NCBI GenBank assembly: GCA_948474755.1
Contig: CAOLHI010001308.1
Coordinates: 1 to 64,000 of the forward strand
Origin: Ctenosaura bakeri
Taxonomy: Eukaryota; Chordata; Lepidosauria; Squamata; Iguanidae
DNA: 64,000 nt
Reading direction: 5' to 3'
The notes beneath the pieces are model-generated. The model did not search any database. It saw only the letters and a program-made list of their open reading frames with translations, and was not told the DNA's origin. Every line of letters starts with the position of its first letter. Position 1 is the first letter of the stretch. Positions 34,208 through 44,126 of this stretch are shown here, one piece after another. Made by a program: the position numbers and the translations under genes.

Positions 34208-34630
34208 GGCCCTTTTCGCATTGAGGCTTCTCGCGCGAGGGGGAGGGCGGCTTGCATGAGAAGCCTCCTCCTGGAGGCTGCCGCTTCCCCCTCGTTCCTT
34301 CCGCAGGCACTTCCTGCTGGCACGTTCGTCGCGCTAGCGCCCCGCCCCTTCCTTCCGCAGGGGCCTGTGGGAGCTGTAGGCACCGCGGAGGGAAGGAAGC
34401 GCGACCCGGCCGCCTCCCCGACGCTCCGCACAGCAGGTAAGTGCGCATGGGCGCCGGGAGCGTTGCGCGAGCGTGGGTGATTTTCGCTTCGAAGCGAAAA
34501 TAAAAAAAACCGCGATCGCGCCGCTGCAGCCCCGTGAGCGCGGTGGGAGTGGGAGTGCGTTGTGCAGAGCGACGTTCCCACTCCCACTCCCGGGGCTATT
34601 TCGCGAGAGAAAGCCCGTGCGAAAAGGGCC
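34208..34630. mobile_element. GC-rich non-autonomous DNA transposon, Harbinger-like
   Basis: Ends GGCCCTTTTCGCATTGAGG and CCGTGCGAAAAGGGCC, flanked by TAT on both sides (34205-34207 and 34631-34633). It is a close relative of 25957-26426, sharing GCTTCTCGCGCGA and the GGTAAGTG block (CAG|GTAAGT at 34434-34442). The ORFs in it are composition artefacts. Confidence 0.9.
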
Positions 34631-34655
34631 TATATCACATTGATGGAAAGGCAAA

Positions 34656-34712
34656 GGGAATGATCCGCTTTCCTCTTGAAAAGGGAATGATCCGCTTTCC
34701 TCATGAAAAGGT
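34656..34712. repeat. 28-bp tandem duplication
   Basis: The unit GGGAATGATCCGCTTTCCTC plus TTGAAAA occurs twice in direct tandem with one base different, 25 bp beyond the GC-rich element. Confidence 0.85.
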
Positions 34713-34931
34713 ATTAATTAAATCTATGTCTTTCTACTGGGTCAGGTGGTCAGTTTTTCTACTGTCCTATACACTGACCTATGTATTTTAATCTGTAGCA
34801 CATAGCTGCCAACAACATTTATCCAGATGCTGTGCAAAGTTCCAGTGGAGTTTACTCTCAAACAAATGCGTCCAGGGTAGATTGCAGGGCATACTGCAGC
34901 CAGTGGAAATTCTGCAAATTAAAAATCAATG

Positions 34932-35157
34932 GCTACACATCATGATGGCTATCACTACCTCCATTATCAAAAGAAGCATGGCCTTGAATACTAGTGGCTG
35001 GAAGACTATAGCAGGAGCAAACTAGTGTGCTCACACTCTCTCTGTCCCTTGTTGCATCCATTTGGCCACTATGAAGAAACAAGGATGTTGGACAAGACCA
35101 GTTTTTCATCTGATCCAGCAAGCCTCTTCTTATGAAATTCTTAAGATCTCACAAACT
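34932..35157 (+). mobile_element. LINE 3'-end-like repeat relic
   Basis: The phrases GGTTGGACAAGACC-like, TCTGATCCAGCAAGCCTCTTC and TTATGAAATTCTTA are typical of the 3' end of a widespread reptile LINE-type repeat. A relative is at 44290-44815. Confidence 0.55.
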
Positions 35158-35550
35158 TGCAAGTTGCTGTTTAGCTCGTTTGACAATGTCTACAATCTTG
35201 CCTACCATTGGACATCTGTATTATTTTTATATTCTTTCCCCTGCATGAAACAGGAAACTTGTGTTAATTACTGCATGTTTATCTCACCTTCCAAAAGTAG
35301 CAAAGCTGGTTCGAGCAAGCATTAAAAAAAAATAAACCTATGAAGAAGAAATAACTGAGACAGCAAAGGTAAATTTTCTACCTATTTGGACACGGACTCA
35401 TTAAGGACAATGCTGCGGAAGTGGGAGGTCATGGGAATAGAAGAACAGCATGTAATGGCTGCACAGATTTAATTGAGGAACCCACAGCCCAGCCTTTGCA
35501 AGATCTAAGCAGGGCAGTTGATAACAGGGTGTCTTGGAGATTTCTCATGT

Positions 35551-35692
35551 GCTGTTGTTGCTGTCAGCCTTAAAGGCATTTCCAACTTAGGACAACCCTA
35601 TGGTAAACCTACTATGGGGTTTTCTTAGCGAGATTTGTTTGGGGACGGGGATTGCCACCACCCTCTTCTGAGGCTGAGAGTGTCAGTAAGTC
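35551..35692 (-). mobile_element. tRNA-derived SINE, 3' half
   Basis: Minus-orientation fragment with GTTGTTGCTGTCAGCCTTAA, GGGGTTTTCTTAGCGAGATTTG and TTCTGAGGCTGAGAGTG. The tRNA-related half is missing. Confidence 0.75.
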
Positions 35693-35825
35693 AAAACCAA
35701 TAATAAATAAAGAACAATAAATAAAATCTCTTCTGGTGAAAACTTTTTTAGTCTGCAGCGCATGAATGTGTTCACAGAACACAATATTGTCTATTCAGGT
35801 AGCTGAGTTTATTTCCCAGAGTACA

Positions 35826-36022
35826 TGCCTGTTGACTTATGGCAATCTCATGTATTTTATAGTGTTTAATGGTCAGTGGTTGTTTTGCTAGCTTCTTCCT
35901 CTGAAATATAACCTGCAGTGCCTGGTATTCCTTGATGGTCTCCCATCCAAGTACTAACCAGAGGCGGCCCAGCTTAGCTTCCAAGATCAGATGTAATCTG
36001 GTGTCTCTCAAGGAATTTGGGC
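35826..36022 (-). mobile_element. 5S-rRNA-derived SINE
   Basis: Minus-orientation copy with GATGGTCTCCCATCCAAGTA and GCTTAGCTTCCAAGATCAGA, the complements of the 5S boxes. The 3' part is worn. Confidence 0.85.
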
Positions 36023-36134
36023 ATACTTCCAAAAGGAAGGTTCTGTAACCTATTCTTGCTTACGTAAAAGTCTCCCTTGCATTCAAGAAGAACCTGTTTC
36101 ATCAGAGCACTCAACAGTAGAATTAAAGAACACC

Positions 36135-36374
36135 TTGGGTATTCAAGCTGCAGGAAAGGAGAGTCCACTTGAACCTCAGGAAGAACTTCCTGATGGTCAG
36201 AGCTGCCTGGCAGTGGAATGTGCTGCCTTGGAGTGTGGTGGAGTCTCCTTCTTTGGAGGTTTTTAAGCACAGGCTGGATGGCCATCTGTTGCGAATGCTT
36301 TGATGGGTGTTCCTGCATAGCAGGGGGTTGGACTAGATGGCCCCTGGGGTCTCTTCCAACTCTATGATTCTAAG
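36135..36374 (+). mobile_element. CR1 LINE, 3' end
   Basis: The phrases TTCAAGCTGCAGGAAAGGAG, AACCTCAGGAAGAACTTCCT and TTTGGAGGTTTTTAAGCA end in TCTCTTCCAACTCTATGATTCT-type sequence, the CR1 3' terminus. It is 5'-truncated to about 240 bp. Confidence 0.9.
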
Positions 36375-36675
36375 GGGGAGGGACAACAGTGTGCTATAAT
36401 CGGGTTTGCCCTCCTAAGGTTCCACCGTTCTGCACCCAATAGCCATGATGGAAGGAGATTCTGAGAGTTGTAGTCCAAAAAGATTCCTCCTCAACTCTGT
36501 TTTAATAGTTGCTTAGAAAACGGGATTTCAGCATTTCTAGATGGCTATCACAGCGAAGCCACCTTCATTTACACAGGCACAGAAATGTATCAAAACATTA
36601 GGGTCTCTGCCCTCATCTTCAAGTGGATTTACATGCCACCCTGACCCACAAGAACATCTCCTGCGCGAACACCCC

Positions 36676-36887
36676 GGGATTTCCACACTAGACTGTTATA
36701 GTGCTATTATTCCACTTTTCAACATCCTATGGAATCCTGGGGTTTGCAGTCTTGGGAGGGGCCTCAACTGCAGGCTCTACTATCTATAACCTCAAAGGTT
36801 ATAACCTCCCTAAGTTGCAAATTCCAGGGTTCTATAGGATGTTGAAAGTGGAATAATAGCCCTATAACACTCTAGTGCGGAAATGGA
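36676..36887. mobile_element. Palindromic MITE, first unit of a tandem duplication
   Basis: Left arm TTTCCACACTAGACTG, spacer CTACTATCTATAACCTCAAAGG, right arm ending TCTAGTGCGGAAATGG. It shares its spacer and the following linker (GACTTTGACGCCCTGCCC) with the next copy. Confidence 0.85.
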
Positions 36888-36953
36888 CTTTGACGCCCTG
36901 CCCTTCTTTCTCGTGTTTTCACCGTCAAGGAAACGGGGGCCATTTCTACACTA

Positions 36954-37160
36954 GGCCATTTCCGCACTGGACTGTTATAGCGCTATTATTCCACTTGCAA
37001 CATCCTATGGAATCCTGGGGTTTGCAGTTTAGGGAGGGGCCTCAACGACAGGCTCTACTATCTATAACCTCAAAGGCCCCTCCCTAAGCTGCAAATTCCA
37101 GGGTTCCATAGGATGTTGAAAGCGGAATAATAGCGCTATAACACTCTAGCGCGGAAATGG
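36954..37160. mobile_element. Palindromic MITE, second unit of a tandem duplication
   Basis: Same spacer as the previous copy and the same linker after it, so the pair arose by duplication of a block of about 270 bp, not by two insertions. The left end is GGCCATTTCCGCACTGGAC. Confidence 0.88.
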
Positions 37161-37209
37161 ACTTTGACGCCCTGCCCCTTTCTCGTGTTTTCACCGTCAA
37201 GGAAACGGG

Positions 37210-37389
37210 GGCCATTTCCACACTAGGCTGTTATAGCGCGATGATTCCACTTTCAACATCTTCTGGAATCCTGGGGTTTGCAGTTTCGGGAGGCGCCGTC
37301 CGGCCCCTCCCCAAACTGCAAACCCCAGGATTCCAGAGGATGTTGAAAGTGGAATCATCGCGCTACAACAGCCTAGTGCGGAAATGGCC
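37210..37389. mobile_element. Palindromic MITE (subtype A)
   Basis: A highly symmetrical copy, GGCCATTTCCACACTAGG to CCTAGTGCGGAAATGGCC, centred on GGCGCCGTCCGGCCCC. It lies about 250 bp upstream of the PPA2 start codon. Confidence 0.92.
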
Positions 37390-37521
37390 CTAGACTCTTA
37401 TAGCGCGATTATTCCACTTGCAACATCCTCTGGGGTTTGCAGTTTCGAGAGGGGCCTCCGGATTCCACAGGATGTTGCAAGTGGAACAATAGCGCTATAA
37501 GAGTCTGGTGCGGAAACGGCC
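37390..37521. mobile_element. Palindromic MITE touching the PPA2 CpG island
   Basis: Arms TAGACTCTTATAGCGCGAT and ATAGCGCTATAAGAGTCT face each other; the right end GTGCGGAAACGGCC is 121 bp upstream of the PPA2 ATG. The left terminus is fused to the previous copy. CpG sites are still intact here, unlike in most copies. Confidence 0.88.
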
Positions 37522-38110
37522 GGCGCTCCGGGCCCGGGCTCCCCGCCCGCCATTGCAGAGCGGAGAGCTGAGCATGCTCCAACCCCACCCGCCGCGCCGG
37601 AGGAGGGGCCGCCCGCCCGGGACAGAAGGCCGCCCGCCCGCCATGCGCGGAGTCTCCGCTCTGACTCGGCTGCTGCGGCTGCCCAGGGCGGCTCAGCGCG
37701 GCGGCGGCGGCGGCCGCTGCTCCCCGTCCTCGTGGCCCCGGGCGCCGGCGCGGCTTCTGCAGCCAGAGCTGGGGGGCTGCTGCTCCCGGCAGGGCGCCCG
37801 CATGGCCCACTACAGCACGGAGCAGCGCGGCCCGCTCCACTCGCCCGACTACCGCCTGTACTTCAGTAAGTAGCCGCCCCGCGAGGAGCAGCGCCGGCCT
37901 GCCTTCCCTCCACGCCGAGGGGTCCCCTTATGATCCAAGTAGACCCGCTTGGCTGCATGGCGTTCTGTGGGCGGGGCTTGCGTGCTGACGAAAGAGGCGT
38001 TTGGAGCGTCTTGTTTAAAAAAAAGTTACACGGCGTTCTGGGGCGGGGCTTAGGCAGGGCCCGCCCCTTTCTAGGGCGGGGCTTAGGCAGGACCGCCCCC
38101 TTTCTAGTAC
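37522..38110 (+). promoter_or_regulatory. PPA2: PPA2 CpG island with GC-box repeats
   Basis: Density of CpG and G+C rises sharply from about 37500 and falls after 38110. No TATA box is visible upstream of the ATG, as usual for a housekeeping promoter. Downstream of exon 1, GC boxes (GGGCGGGGCTT) occur three times at about 37970, 38042 and 38078; the last two lie in a tandem duplication with the shared phrase GGGCGGGGCTTAGGCAGG. Promoter activity is inferred from composition and position. Confidence 0.7.
37643..37865 (+). CDS. PPA2: PPA2 coding exon 1 (mitochondrial presequence and N-terminus)
   Basis: Starting at the ATG 37643-37645, the exon gives 74 residues plus one base. The first 50 or so residues are rich in Arg, Ala, Leu and Gly with no acidic residue before Glu42, and begin MRGVSALTRLLRLPRAAQRG, a convincing matrix-targeting presequence. 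A run of five Gly follows at residues 20-24. From Met54 the protein reads MAHYSTEQRGPLHSPDYRLYF, matching the conserved N-terminus of animal soluble pyrophosphatases. The donor is TTCA|GTAAGT. I chose the first ATG because it adds the presequence expected of PPA2; Met54 could act as a second start for a non-mitochondrial form. Confidence 0.93.
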
Positions 38111-38175
38111 AATGAGAGAACGCTGCGGATGAGTTACCTTCCTGGAACAGGGCGAGAGTCAGATTTTGGGTCTCT

Positions 38176-38341
38176 GGCCAGTTCCGCCCTAGAATGTATA
38201 GTGCTGTTACTCCACTTTCGACATCCTATAGAATCCGGGGGGGGGGGCTCCAAGGCCCCTCCCTAAACTGCAAATCCCAGGATTCCATAGGGTGTTGAAA
38301 GCGGAATAATAGCGCTATACCAGTCTAGTGCGGAAGTGGCC
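38176..38341. mobile_element. Palindromic MITE
   Basis: Left end GGCCAGTTCCGCCCTAGAA, right end GTCTAGTGCGGAAGTGGCC, flanked by TCT and TTT. Its centre has a G run (38237-38247). Confidence 0.85.
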
Positions 38342-38855
38342 TTTATGTCCTTAGCAGTGGCCCAGCTGAGGGATCCTCACTTCTAGAAATCCTGTAGGAA
38401 TGATAGCTGTAGGGAACAAGGATCAAGTCTTCTGTGCTTTAATTCCAGATCAGATCTGCAGAGTTAAGAGGGCTGTTCTGATGAATGTTTTTTCACGTGG
38501 GTGGGCTTTCAGGGCAAGAGTTGCTCCTGCCTAGGTAGATGGGTTTGGATCACAGGGTCAGGAAACCCTTTGAGAATCGGGTTATAGCCTTCCCCAGAAA
38601 GATACACAAAAAGACACAATTTGGTGGCACGGTGTTTCTTTTTACTGCATTGGGAATTTACACAGATTGCTCTGGAGAATGGAAAGTAAAAGTCTGGAAA
38701 GACTAAAGCTTGGCCTTGAAATAGCTGCGACATGGAAAATTCAGCATAGCAGGAAGATAACTGAAGAAAAAAGGGATATTTTTGTACTCAGTTCGTGGGT
38801 TCCCTGAAGCCCAGCCGTGGACACCCGAGTGAAGAATCTCTTAACCTTGGCATAG

Positions 38856-39614
38856 GGCCTTTCTGCACTACACTTGTTGTACTGCTATTATTCCACTTTC
38901 TTTCTTTTTTTTTATAATTTTATTGAGTTTCCAGAAAATAAAAACAATTGTTTCAACTTGCAATTTTACATGTAATATTCCTGCTCTTCCACCCTGTTCT
39001 GTTTCCCACCCACCCCACAATCCATTCTTTTACATTTATGTACCACATTACATTGTACGTTTTCCTGATAGAACATGCTCCTCACTTTCCCTCCATGTTA
39101 CGTTAAAGTTATTCCATTGTCCTTTCCACAGTCACAAAACAGTTATTTCCACTGACAGTTCCCAGCTATTATCTATTTTTAGGCTTTCTGCTTTTCTCTA
39201 CTCCGCCTCAAAATTCCATCCAATCTCATTCTTCTGTTTATTTCTTTTAAAAAATCACCATCTGTTGTTTTAACCTCTTAATTAATTCTCCATACCTCTG
39301 TTAATGTATATCTGGCCTCTTAAGATGTTACTTAAAACGTTGCTCAACCCCCTCTGGACTCAACCAAGCTTATCTTATTTTCCACTTTTAACCATATCCT
39401 GTTAAAACCCCATTCAACCCTTTGGCAATATCACCATGTCCACATCAGTAACACTTTCAACATCCTGGGGAATTCTGGGGTTTGTAGTTTACTGAGGCCA
39501 AAGAGCTCTCTGGCTGAGAATTCTAAATGCCCCTCCCTAAACTGCAAACCCCAGGATTCCATGGGATGTTGAAAGTAGAATAATAGCACTATAACAGTGT
39601 AATGTTGAAAGGCC
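38856..39614. mobile_element. Palindromic MITE (subtype B) split by an L1 fragment
   Basis: Left part GGCCTTTCTGCACTACACTTG to CACTTTC (38900). It resumes at CACTTTCAACATCCTGGGG (39452) and continues through the subtype-B spacer to GTGTAATGTTGAAAGGCC. The two parts rejoin into one ordinary copy. Confidence 0.88.
38901..39451 (-). mobile_element. L1 3' UTR fragment inside a MITE
   Basis: The insert starts with a T run and ATAATTTTATTGAGTTTCCAG, matching the 3' end style of the L1 at 22281. It is flanked by the short duplication CACTTTC (38894-38900 and 39452-39458). Confidence 0.8.
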
Positions 39615-39985
39615 CACAGACTCTGACTTATGGCAACCTTTTCTTGACAGAATTTGTATGGAGGAGCCTTATCATTATTCCTTAGACTGAGAGATTATAA
39701 CTTGTCAAAAGTTGCTCAGTGGGTTTCCTGGTGGAGCAGAATTTCAGACCTAGGCCATTTCCGCACTGCAGTGTTAAACTGCTGCTATTCCACTTTCAAT
39801 GCCCTGTGGAATTCTGGGGTTTGTAGTTTACTGAGACCAAAGAGCTCTTTGGCTGAGAATTTGAAGTGTCCTTCCCTAAACTACAAACCCCAGAATTCTA
39901 TAGGAGGTTGATAGTGGAATAGCAGCACTTTAACACTGTAGTGCAGAAATGCCTCTAGTCCAACAACACCACACTGGCCTCTTAT
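39614..39985 (-). mobile_element. tRNA-derived SINE split by a MITE
   Basis: The SINE (CTGACTTATGGCAACC, then GTTGCTCAGTGGGTTTCCTG) stops at CAGACCTA (39752) and resumes at CTAGTCCAACAACACCACAC. Confidence 0.82.
39753..39954. mobile_element. Palindromic MITE (subtype B)
   Basis: Inserted in a SINE with CTA on both sides (39750-39752 and 39955-39957). Ends GGCCATTTCCGCACTGCAG and CTGTAGTGCAGAAATGCC; the spacer has GACCAAAGAGCTCTTTGG. Confidence 0.9.
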
Positions 39986-41803
39986 GTTACATACCTGTAA
40001 ATTCCCAATTCAAAGGTCTGGCTCCGAATGTGTGACAAATTCCCCCTAAGTTCAGGGATACCCACTGTGCCATCCTGGGATGTGTTCCCATCTTGGTTGC
40101 ACACGTGTTGATTCATAGTTGTGTATATCTGCAGAGCAGCTTGGACCAGATGGCCCAACCATCTGTGAAAAATGCAGGGATCATTTTTTCTGAACTGCAC
40201 AGGGAGTTTAGGTGCAGGGGAAAAGGCTATTTACCGTTACTCTTTCCTCTGCCATGTCCTGCATTCCTTGAACATAGAATCTCCCCTAGGGCCTATACAT
40301 TGGGTATAGGGCACAGGGATGCAGATGGGGGAGCAGGCTGCCAGAAGTTTCTTCTCATAAAAACAGAGGAACAATTTATGACCTAAGGCTTAGGAAGAAT
40401 AACAAGGGGACTGACTGGGACTTCAGGGACCACAAAGGGATGCATATGGCTTGCCCACCTCTGATTTAAACTATAGATTTTATAGACTTTTTTATTGGAC
40501 TTTTTGGGTGGAACTTTATGGACAATGACATAGTCCTTGAGGATGAAGTGGAAGCACTGTGTTCAGTTTTGGGAGCTGCTTAAGATAGGACAAGCATTTC
40601 CTGGAAGAGAATAGCTTGGAAGCCCTATGAAGACTGTGATATGAGCAGGCACTTGGCTGAAAGTGCTTGTGCAAGGAAGCTGTAGTCACAATTCCCAGCA
40701 TACTTACACCATCTTTCTGTCCCTCCTTCTCACTGTGTGTATACCCCTATTTATAGCTTGATGGGCTGAAACATGCCTGTATAACTCAAGACCAATAATC
40801 CATAAGTAATCAAATCTGCAAATGTTAATCCAGGGGAGAGCTGACTACATTCAGTTTATTGCAAGTGATAGGGCTTTCTCTCTTCAGATCTACTTGGTCA
40901 ACAGAGAGAATGGTGATGAAGAGGGCAAGATGCACATCCACATGTCTTCTTCCACAAAGGGTCACATCCTCTGCAACATAGTTGCCTTTAGCCTATTGTA
41001 CAGGCATGAATTACTTCAAAAAAGATTAGCCTCCTTGGAAATTAAGGTGTTAAGATTATTTGATCTGAGTTACAGTGTTGACTGCAGAACAGAAAAGTTT
41101 CCATGTAAATGTTTTTAGTAAGCTGAAACATCTAGTAAACATCAAGTAACATTGTTCCTTGAGTTGTCTGTACGTTGATATGGGTTTAATGGAGAGCAGT
41201 ATCCAGCTTACTACTTGTCTCAGATCTGGTTTGTTCCTCATAGCTTCCCGGTTCAAAGAAAACAGGACACAATTGTTAATTAGAAACCTCCTGGCTTGAT
41301 TGTTTAGAGCAGAGGAGAAAAGAGATTGTGTGTGCTGCCAAAATAATGGGTTGGTTAGACTGACCTGTGATCATTCAAATACAGCAACAATGCATATTTC
41401 AGTGAAGGAAGCAGTATTAATAATGGGGGGAGGGCTTTGGGCCACTTGCATTCCTCAGTGATAGTTTTTGTGGTTCTGATCTCCCAGTTCCCCAAACCTC
41501 CCTTTTTCAGACCAAAAAAGAATGAACTGACTCTGTCTGAAAGGTGATTCACTTTTTTGTATAAGTTGCAGGGCCCTTCTGCACTGTTTGACATAACCAC
41601 TGGTTTTCAAAAACAGAAGTAGACTTCCAGGTGTTTGGGGAGGGAGGTTCTGACATTTCTGCCAATCTATCCAGTCGGTGGAGAGGCAACAAATTGACCC
41701 CCAGACCCCATGTAGTTGTGCCTGACTTCATACTCCAAGATAATGTGTAAATTTTGTGTGCATATATATATATTTGCTTACAACATTTTCTTTAATCTTG
41801 TAG

Positions 41804-41868
41804 AGAATTCAAAAGGAAAACATATTTCTCCATTCCATGACATTCCTCTATGTGCTGGCTCAAATGAG
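41804..41868 (+). CDS. PPA2: PPA2 coding exon 2
   Basis: The 65-bp exon completes a Lys codon and adds 21 codons: K-NSKGKHISPFHDIPLCAGSN-E. The segment ISPFHDIPL is a hallmark of eukaryotic family I pyrophosphatases near the start of the folded domain. The acceptor is AATCTTGTAG and the donor GAG|GTAATT. It ends in phase 0. Confidence 0.94.
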
Positions 41869-42929
41869 GTAATTACATGCATAGCATTCTTCATTTGTTG
41901 AAGTCATTGGAAGACGAAGTCCACTAAGGGTTAAAAAAAAAAGAGATAGTTCTGTTCTTCACTCTTAGCTTTCTTGTAGTATAGTCACAGGTAGTCAAGA
42001 TTATAAAAGTCAATGTTTGATTTCATCCCCATCTCAGTCCATTCTATCTCATCGAGTCTTGAAAACCAGGTTTAATAACTTCTGAAGTGTAATCGCAAAC
42101 TTGCAGAGGTCAGGAGATCTTGTTAAATCTGGGTGACCTGCTCAGATTCCACTTTCTAAAGTGCAACTCACAGCAGTATCTGCAGAGTGTGTTTTGATTT
42201 GTTCAGGTAGTGGACTTAAAGGAAGCATGAGACAGACAATCGGGTGTACTCTCAGCTGGTCCTGGTATGTTCCCCCTTTTCTGTGCTACTCTAAGGCAGG
42301 GGATACAGTTCTAGTGCTGCTGTTATTTCTGTTAACATACAACAAGGACAGTAATTTCAGTTGGAATTGATGAAATCTTCTCCCATGCCCCAACAGATTG
42401 CTTCTGAGACTAGTGTTCACCCACTACAATTACTAACATATAGGATGGTGTGCATGTGTCTGTCACTAGACGTTTATGCACCCCCCCCGGGAGAGGAATT
42501 TGCCTACAGCTGGACTAATATCAGCCTTGTGTGATCTTTTTTTAAAAATGAAAATCTTGTCCTCATGATCTATTGATGTTATTTTACGAATGAATGAATG
42601 TTCAAGACATTGACCATTTCTCCTGTCATGTGATCCCAAGTATGGACTCTTTCTTGGCTGACCAAGCCAGCAAGAGCCACCTAAACTAACATTATTTGCA
42701 AGAGTTCTCTTAATCTGCAGCCACGACTTTGCCCTTATGAAAAGTGAAGTAGTGTACCTTACCCCATTGTTGAACAGTAAGGACCTATAATAATATATAA
42801 CAATCAACATTATTTAGAAATGCATGTTGAAAACCTCTGTAGCCAATGTAGTGCTTTGAAGAATTCACCCCCCCCATTTGATTTTTCCATGTTTTGTTGT
42901 CCTACAACCTACAATTGAAGTGGATTTAA

Positions 42930-43145
42930 TTGAGATTGCTGTTTCCAACTCATTGTGACCCTACGGCAAAGCTATCATGAAGTTTTCTTGGCAAGATTTG
43001 TTCAGGAAGGGTTTGCTTTTGCCTTTCTCTTAGGCTGAGACAGTGTGATTTACCTAAGATCACCCAGTGTTTTTCCATGGCTGAGTAGGGATTTGAAAAC
43101 TGGTTTCCAGAATCTGTAGTCCAAACCTTACATCCCACTGGCTCT
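42930..43145 (-). mobile_element. tRNA-derived SINE
   Basis: Minus-orientation copy: CAACTCATTGTGACCCTACGG, GTTTTCTTGGCAAGATTTGT, AGATCACCCAGTG, ending CATCCCACTGGCTCTT. Confidence 0.88.
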
Positions 43146-43385
43146 TGTTACGGCTTGATTTTTCACAGGTTGCTTAACACTGTGAAGGTGAAAAATATTT
43201 TTATTGTGGCTTAAAAGTTATTTACTTTGTCATCATCACCACTCATTTTTTTTAAAAAGTGGTGTGTTATTTTACTGGTTATTAAGTTCATTTTTATATA
43301 ATTTTTTTTTAAAATAGAAAACTAAAAATACTCCATATACCCCATTTCCCCACAATATTGAGCTAAAATGATGACAGATACTAGT

Positions 43386-43565
43386 GGCCATTTCCACACT
43401 AGACTGTTATAGTGCTATTATTCCACTTTCAACATCCTATGGAATCCTGGGATTTGCAATTTCGGGAGGGGCCGGCCGGCCCCTCCCTAAACTGCAAACC
43501 CTGGGATTCCATAGGATGTTGAAAGTGAAATAATAGCACTATAACAGTCTAGTGTGGAAATGGCC
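43386..43565. mobile_element. Palindromic MITE (subtype A), full length
   Basis: Both arms are complete, GGCCATTTCCACACTAGAC to GTCTAGTGTGGAAATGGCC, meeting at GGGGCCGGCCGGCCCC. By eye about six mismatches separate the arms. Flanks AGT and AGA are a possible 3-bp duplication. Confidence 0.92.
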
Positions 43566-44126
43566 AGACTATCTATTATTTTAAAATATAACACCATTTT
43601 ATCACTGAAAGTAATAGCATTGACACTGATTAAAAAAAGTAATAATGAAGGAATAGCATTACTTTAAACAAGTTATTTCCAAGTTCTGAGTGAGAAAGAG
43701 AGAGATCCCAAGCTGTTTTACTTTCACACAGCTGCTACTTTATTCATCTCCAAGTTCAAATATGACAAACTGTGTATTCTACCATCCTGGTCTCCTCTGC
43801 ATCAGTCTCTGTGATGCAATAGAAAAACTGCTAATTGAGGAAACATCCACCAGTCGTTAACAACCCCCCTTTGTTGGTTAGAACCCAGACTGTAGTCAGG
43901 TGTCACTTGTGGCAGACCCATAGCAATGGACTCGATCATACACATAATGCTCGTAACATTTCCGAACATGTTGGACTGCTTACAGGAGGAGCAGTGAAAG
44001 GAGCCAGCTTGAATTTGATAGCCACTTTGAGAGGCATAATGTGTGGCAGAGCATTACATGCAAACATTGCCAAGTTCCTCCCGAGCATCTGGAGAGCTTC
44101 TGCCAGTCCCAGTGTCCAAATAGTCT

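Larger units (their letters stand above)
21100..37642. other. Intergenic region between divergent ARHGEF38 and PPA2
   Basis: This 16.5-kb region holds an L1 copy, SINEs, three GC-rich elements, hAT-like elements, a CR1 3' end and a MITE pile-up at 36676-37521. No host gene is supported. Stretches with nothing definite are 21100-22260, 24640-25180, 28520-30600 and 32760-33970. The 5' untranslated regions and promoters of both genes must lie here, but transcription starts cannot be placed from sequence. Confidence 0.65.
37866..41803. other. PPA2 intron 1
   Basis: The intron is 3.9 kb and holds GC-box repeats, a MITE at 38176-38341, a MITE split by an L1 fragment at 38856-39614 and a SINE split by a MITE at 39614-39985. 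From 39990 to 41800 I see no gene and no clear element. Confidence 0.7.

Noticed and set aside
34204..34654. Overlapping 60-127 codon frames on both strands
   Set aside because: They lie in the GC-rich element 34208-34630, homologous to the one at 25957, and code for different low-complexity peptides in each frame.
37409..37840. A 143-codon minus-strand frame over PPA2 exon 1
   Set aside because: It is the antisense of the CpG island, exon 1 and a MITE; the plus-strand exon explains the sequence.
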